Shown in pieces: positions 7,301-12,701 of a stretch of DNA of 12,701 bases. The notes beneath the pieces are model-generated. The model worked only from the letters and a program-made list of their open reading frames with translations. It was not told where the DNA came from and did not search any database. The translations under genes and the position numbers were made by a program. Numbering within the stretch: position 1 is the first letter of the stretch; each line of letters opens with the position of its first letter. The stretch is from Asterionellopsis glacialis (Eukaryota; Bacillariophyta; Plagiogrammaphyceae; Rhaphoneidales; Asterionellopsidaceae): positions 36,031-48,731 of the forward strand of contig WKLE02000291.1 in NCBI GenBank assembly GCA_014885115.2, written 5' to 3'.

Positions 7301-8973
7301 GTCTTCACGTTCTTGGCAGTCGCCCAACTGATGATGAGCTTATGACTTACCTGCAGGCTTATTACAGTGATGAATTGTCTGAAGAAGACTGTAGAAGAGC
7401 CATTGATACGTTTCATGATTCCGAGGCTGCTGCAGAAAAAGAATCGAAGAATTTTTTGACTGATTTCTTCGCTTGGGTCGAAAAGACATTCAATGGTGTT
7501 CATGATGAGGCAGATCAGAAGCAAAGCGAAAGCATCGGTACCGACCGGGACTCTGAAGATGTCGCTCATAAGTTACACTTGATAACTGATGCATCTCATA
7601 TTGCAAACTTGCTGGATCGCACCACAGAAGAATTGGACAGCATAGTGAATGCTCTCTCCGGTGGTTATGTGCCTGCCAAACCGGGAGGGGATCTTCTTCG
7701 CGATGGGACATCCGTTCTGCCTACAGGCAGAAACATTCATGCTTTAGATCCGTATCGAATGCCATCTGCGGGCGCTTGGGCAAGGGGTCAGAAGGCAGCC
7801 GAAGAAATCATTAAGCAGCATCAACAAATGCACAGTGGAGAATATCCAGAAACTGTTGCTGTTACTCTCTGGGGCCTTGATGCTATCAAAACGCGAGGAG
7901 AGTCGGTCGCCATTGTTCTTGCTTTGGTCGGGGCTACTCCTGTCAAAGAAGGAACTGGCCGAGTCGTCCGTTTTGATCTAATTCCACTGGAGGAATTAGG
8001 AAGGCCTAGAGTTGATATTCTAGCTTCTCTGAGCGGAATTTTTCGCGATTCGTTTGCAAATATCGTTGATTTGTTGGATGATATGTTTGAACGTGCAGCA
8101 GTTACTGATGAACCTGAAGATATGAACTTTATCAAAAAGCATGCATCAGAATTGTCAAAGGATGGTGTGGAACGTCCTGCTGCTAGGCTATTTTCAAACC
8201 CTCCTGGTGACTACGGTAGTATGGTGAACGAGGTAGTTGGCTCTGGAGACTGGGACGAAGCGGAATCACTTGGAGAGACCTGGAAAAATAGGAATGTCTT
8301 CTCCTATGGAAGGAATGAGGGCGACGGAGGTGCGAATTCTGGCACTGCACGGCCTCAGGTACTTGACAAGCTCTTAGCAAGTACGGAACGAGTCGTCCAA
8401 GAAATCGACAGTGTTGAATATGGACTTACCGACATCCAAGAATACTACGCAAACACCGGGGCACTGAAAAAAGCAGCTGAGAACAGAAAGCCTGTCGACT
8501 CTAACACTGGGAAGAGGAAAAAAGTTGCTGTATCTGTAATTGAAGCATTCGGCGGGCCTCAAGGTGATTCTTCCGTGCCAGTTCGTGATGTAGAGGATGT
8601 GTTGCGACTTGAGTATAGAAGCAAGCTTCTAAATCCTAAGTGGCGGGATGCGATGCTTGAACAAGGTTCCGGTGGCGCGTACGAAGTATCTCAGCGTATG
8701 ACTGCGATGGTAGGGTGGGCAGCGACCGCTGAAGTTGACAACTTCGTTTTTGATCAAGCTGCAGAGAGATACGCACTGGACGAAGAAGTCGCCAAAAAAC
8801 TGCAAAAAGCAAACCCTGAGGCGTTTAAAAATGTTGTTAGGCGATTGTTGGAGGCAAATGGTAGAGGAATGTGGGATGCTGATGACGACGTTCTTGATAG
8901 GCTGAAAGAATTGTATAGCGACGCGGATGACATGATTGAACAGGCTTCAGCAACAATCCAGCGCACTCGTTGA
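4302..8973 (+). CDS. chlH: Magnesium chelatase subunit H (three exons, plastid-targeted)
   Basis: The large porphyrin-binding subunit of Mg-chelatase, which with ChlI and ChlD inserts Mg2+ into protoporphyrin IX, the first committed step of chlorophyll synthesis, in the plastid. Exons are 4302-5712, 5809-5931 and 6041-8973, giving 1488 residues; cyanobacterial and plant proteins are roughly 1330-1380. The extra length is mostly the leader. Residues 23-42 look like a signal peptide and FGF (43-45) like the Phe of the diatom ASAFAP-type cleavage motif. The N-terminal DUF3479 region starts near 101; the CobN/Mg-chelatase region fills the rest. Landmarks: HLGMHGTVEWLPG at 766, AANNPSESILAKRRGYG at 803, ALDPYRMPSAGAW at 1079, LWGLDAIKTRGES at 1121, SVEYGLTDIQEYYANTGAL at 1302, KLLNPKW at 1373 and LEANGRGMW at 1448. 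All are intact. The ATG at 4368 (Met23) gives a cleaner signal peptide and may be the true start (1466 residues). Near 870-1000 there are acidic, poorly conserved stretches. Confidence 0.95.
5713..5808 (+). other. Intron 1 of chlH
   Basis: A 96-base phase 1 intron: donor A|GTAAGTT, a branch-like CCTAAC at 5765-5770, and acceptor ACAATAG. Splicing creates a Met codon and reads ETLLRN-MNIPYFIGSPLLL, the conserved ChlH path across this point. Retention would add nine codons and stop at 5741. Confidence 0.92.
5932..6040 (+). other. Intron 2 of chlH
   Basis: A 109-base phase 1 intron with donor A|GTAAGTT, nearly identical to the first, and acceptor GCGGTTCAG. Splicing gives LPELDGA-IDTVVLGGLVG, an expected ChlH sequence. 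Retention reads to a stop at 6044. Confidence 0.92.
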
Positions 8974-9187
8974 ATTCTTTAGATTGGATGGCTTAGATCT
9001 AATGGTGCATACATTAAATTGCTGAAGACTCTAAACATAGAATCCATTTCTTTAAAAGATATTTTTACAATCCAATCAAAGGCGACTTGGGCACTACATG
9101 TGCATTTGTCCTTGATGCTTTCACATTGTAACAAACAACTATTTCTATTCTCACTGCTTATACTTTTTACAACTGAATTAAATGCCG
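8974..9187. other. 3' flank of chlH
   Basis: Probable 3' untranslated region and terminator zone. GATTGGAT at 8982-8989 is complementary to ATCCAATC at 9070-9077 and could form a loose stem. Only two CpGs are seen (9083 and 9186), so the CpG loss that marks the rest of the window starts about here. No gene is apparent. Confidence 0.4.
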
Positions 9188-9840
9188 CACCACCTAGGTA
9201 TTTTTTCACTTACTCTTTTTCACAGAATATGGTGATTAATACATCCAAAAGAAACAAAGTGCAACTTGGATGTGTTTTCACTGGTAATAACATATCTATA
9301 GACCCTCAAATATATTTTCTTGTACTGATCATGTGATATTCAGTAGCAACCATACATTCCTTAAAAGTACCAACACACAAGGCCATTTGTAGTGCATCTG
9401 GCAAAAATTTATAACCTACAAATAACTAATATCATGGTAACTTTTTTACATTTTTCTAATTTTATTTTATCTAACAATCTAGACTACCAGCTAGACTCCT
9501 AGTTTTCACATACAGTGTGTACTATTGTGTGTAGCTTATGTAGTATTGGGCTACAGTGCAACCACTTTCTTAATTAAAGTCATTATCAGGGTGCTAAGAT
9601 ATTCTTTAAATTGATTACATTACCCCACCTATCCCAAATAATTCAATTTGATTGTTATATACTAGCCTGATGATGTACAGGAGACTTAGCATGTAGTTGA
9701 GACATGGAATGATAGCAAATTTTCATAATAGGATAATAATTTAGTGGATCTTAGGAAAATATACATACCATATTATAATGTTCATGAATGATATATTGTG
9801 ACTATATTTATATGGAAGAGAAAATAAAGGAGAAAATTTA

Positions 9841-9985
9841 TGCTCCTCCTATCTCTTGTTTGTAAGAAGGAGTACTAAGTGTGATTGAATTAAAAAACAG
9901 GGAGAAAAGAGCTTAGAACTAGAGTATATTGTCCTCTTAACAACTCTGTTTTTCTTAACTTATCTCTAACAAACAAGATGGAGCA
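9841..9985. repeat. Imperfect inverted repeat with nested arms
   Basis: TGCTCC (9841-9846) pairs with GGAGCA (9980-9985), CTTGTTTGT (9855-9863) with ACAAACAAG (9969-9977), and AAAAACAG (9893-9900) with CTGTTTTT (9946-9953). The three pairs are nested in order with mismatched spacers, leaving a 45-base loop. This could be a decayed foldback element. Confidence 0.4.
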
Positions 9986-10871
9986 CTATAATTCAAGATT
10001 GAGCTTTATAACCTTAAAAAAGCTTTTTTGATTCAGGAAACTTTGTAATATGGAAATATTTTTTCATGTAGGAGCTCAGTGGCATTCTTTTATTGTTTTA
10101 TTGACCTCTTCACTAATTTTTATTTATCTCAAACATCTAAACAAGGCACTTCTGTTTTTCTTAAGTTTTTTGAGTATTTATTTTTACAGTGAGTGTAGTT
10201 CTTACTTCTTATCAAACCTATAGATTCCATATTTATTGCTTCAGATGAATCAGTTGCACATAAAAAACAATATTGTCATACTTCAGAATTCAGATTAACA
10301 TTGCTTTGGAACATTGCTATATTTTTTTGACCTACTTCAAGGTTATTACTGTGACATGTATAATCTTTCTCACTATGATATTTACTACCCTGTTCAACAG
10401 CAGTAGTGCCCACAAATCAACAACAACAATCATTTCTTTATACAGTAGTTCACACAAATACAAAAAAATTTGTTGATTATCTGTGAAATTTTATTACTAT
10501 GGATTGCAACATAAGGCATAACCACCATGGGGGCAGTCCTGCTGTCAAAGGAAGAACAGTTTAAAATTGATGACAATGATCTGTCACTTCAATGTAGATT
10601 CAGTTTTTGCACCTTACAACTACTTGTTCTTACAATTTGCAAGCTTTTCTTGCATGCAACAAAAACATGATTTCATATACCCTTTTATTTTTTCTTTTAC
10701 TCTCCATACTAATGTAGAAATGTAAAACCCAGCTCCTTACTATGAAAACCAAAAGTAGCTGTAATTTTGGACTTTGGGGTGTGTCCATTTATATGACTAT
10801 TTTTACCCTGAAACATATGTCTTTGTTATATTTATTTAATCCAAACATCCATAAAGCTATACTACAACAGT

Positions 10872-10894
10872 TTACAAAAGTAACACTTTTGTAA
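10872..10894. repeat. Perfect 10-bp hairpin with 3-base loop
   Basis: TTACAAAAGT (10872-10881) and ACTTTTGTAA (10885-10894) are exact complements around AAC. It is not followed by a T run on either side and sits in non-coding DNA. A chance origin in A+T-rich sequence is possible. Confidence 0.5.
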
Positions 10895-12701
10895 TAGACC
10901 AGAAAAATGATGGTAAGTGTATAAATTGAAAGCTTTACATATCCACTGTGAAAAGAATTGAAAAATTCTCTTATATATTTTAAAGCATGGTGGTTGCAAT
11001 GTTCTGATAGACAGCTCAATTATAAATCACCAAACTGGTACTGTAATTTTTTTGGTACAACACATGTGTGAAATATTATTTATATTTTCAATTTTCAATT
11101 GAATTACTTCTTGCTCCTCCATCTTTCTTAAATAATAGAAGTCTTACCATGACAGACAGTACACCATAACATGATAAGGGATGGGGATTGGGGATCTAGC
11201 AGGTTGATATTGTTTATATTGATCATTCTCTTTTATCTATAAGAATCACTTTTTTTGATTGGTGTGCCTATGCAGTTGTATCAATTAGCTTTAAAAATGG
11301 GGATCCACAATAACCAACACTTTATTAGGAATAATGGTTTCATGCAAATACATCATATCTAGTTTAAGAACTGATGCTAGAGAGCTCTTGTTCTTGCTGT
11401 TACCCCATCAGCTGATGCATACAGAAGTTTAAAAATGAAATATAACAGACTCAAAGGAAATAAAACAAACATTGTAGAAAATTGTTCTTCACAATTCTCT
11501 GCCTTGTAATTTCTTGCCTTTGTACACATGTACATTGTGTCACAATCTACTTCTGGCTAATTTAAAAACTTCAATCTTGTTGTATAAAATGTCACAGTTC
11601 ATTAATAAGAAAATCAAAAGAAAGACACCATCAAATAATTGGTGCAACTGCTATTAGTATACTATCTCCACCTTCATTTTTTTTAAAAGAAGGATTTTTG
11701 TCCAGAAATATTTTTTATGTGCCACACCTGCACTGGTACTACTATGCTCTTTTAACCTAGAATTCCTTCCAACTGTTCTACAAATCCCAACAGTCATTCT
11801 ATACAATGACAGGATTAATTACTTTGTGAATAATTTAGCCAAAAAGAATGGGCAACAATCCACAATCAACATATATCTCCATGGTTCCAGACATGACCAT
11901 GAGTTGAGGGTAATAGTTTGCCCTGCACAGCACACTGCAACAGTGGGTAACAAACGAACTTTAGTTTTTTACCATCAGCATATAAAGAGCCTAAGAGACA
12001 AGTCACAACATTAATGAATGAAATTGGATAGCAACCAAATAATCACATTGTTATGTGGACTTGGTTATTTAATTCCTCTGAGATTCTTGCAGCACAAACT
12101 AAGAATCCAACATGAATCATGAAGTTGAGACTCTTTATGAACTCTGACCATGGAGAGCTTGCCAAAGATGATTGCAAATGTATTATGAAGACTGCTATTC
12201 TCACTTTCACAGCTCATCACCTGAAAACCTAAAATTAGATGTAAAAACCAAACAAATTGGTCTTATTCATCATCAGGAACTTGTTACAACTATATAATTT
12301 ATCCTTCTATCCCATCTCTTCCAAAATACTTTCCTAGCCTATGTTGTCAGCAGGACTCAAGAAAAATGTTAGTATTGTTACAAGTTACCATTCAAAAGTT
12401 TTGTTCTAGTTTAGTGTAGTAGCTATTTGGTTGACCCAGGCTTAGATCTGGAAGTGATAGTGGTACAAAAATTAGATATTCTAATTTCTTACTGCTGCTG
12501 ATGTATTGTCTATCATCACTGCAGAGTTACAGTAATAATATGAAAGGATTATAGTACAGCAGCTACTACTACTATTATATTTATTATTTGATGTAATACA
12601 CAATCATACTTTGTCTTGGAATTGTTGTGCTCTTTATGATCTTCTCCTAGTTGATTGTATTATTTTTGAATTAGGTATTTTCTTTAATGTGATATGTTTC
12701 T

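Larger units (their letters stand above)
9188..12701. other. A+T-rich non-coding region nearly devoid of CpG
   Basis: About 3.5 kb with no reading frame that resembles a protein; the longest run to some 60-100 codons and have no recognisable domains, codon pattern or supporting splice sites. Reading every line and line junction I find a single CG (11955-11956), while GC, TG and CA steps are common (AGCT, TGCA and CATG recur). G+C is about one third by eye. I see no tRNA, rRNA, tandem array, long terminal repeat or transposase remnant. Small inverted repeats occur at 9841-9985 and 10872-10894. The region may be an old, heavily methylated and decayed repeat, a centromere-like low-GC segment, or DNA joined from another genome. 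Confidence 0.75.

Noticed and set aside
9019..9336. 105-codon frame after chlH, and similar short ones at 10273-10476, 10789-11019 and 11826-12014
   Set aside because: Low-complexity, hydrophobic or A+T-driven composition with no domain, and no supporting splice sites or neighbours.
11060..11069. ACACATGTGT palindrome
   Set aside because: A single 10-base palindrome in A+T-rich DNA with no partner site; chance is adequate.
11178..11193. G-rich run as a G-quadruplex
   Set aside because: Only three G-runs are present; a fourth is lacking.

Overview
This window looks like nuclear DNA of a diatom. Three things point that way: short GT-AG introns of 83-109 bases; a plastid magnesium-chelatase gene whose product starts with an ER-type signal peptide ending in a Phe motif, as in complex plastids; and a small protein with the DUF6824-type domain that diatoms carry in many copies. 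The species is not identified.

Layout. Positions 156-836 (minus) hold an intronless 226-residue DUF6824-type protein. It is divergent from the next gene across 837-1954, which contains a dense cluster of TACC(A/T)GGTA motifs and a foldback structure. Positions 1955-3587 (plus) hold a four-exon gene that I spliced by hand. It encodes a 452-residue secreted protein with a lysine/serine KxxK repeat block, and resembles the silaffin/cingulin class of silica-associated proteins. Positions 3588-4301 are intergenic, with a TGACG inverted repeat. Positions 4302-8973 (plus) hold a three-exon chlH gene, complete at 1488 residues. From 8974 to the end, 3.7 kb carries no convincing gene. From 9188 to 12701 this stretch is A+T-rich and almost completely lacks the CpG dinucleotide: I read one CG in 3514 bases.

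The three genes do not form an operon or an obvious pathway. chlH serves chlorophyll synthesis in the plastid. The KxxK protein is predicted to enter the secretory route, possibly to the cell wall. The DUF6824-type protein has no known role. The observations most worth a second look are the CpG desert, the TACC(A/T)GGTA cluster inside a possible inverted-repeat element, and the silaffin-like gene, which single-frame ORF calling would miss or mis-join.
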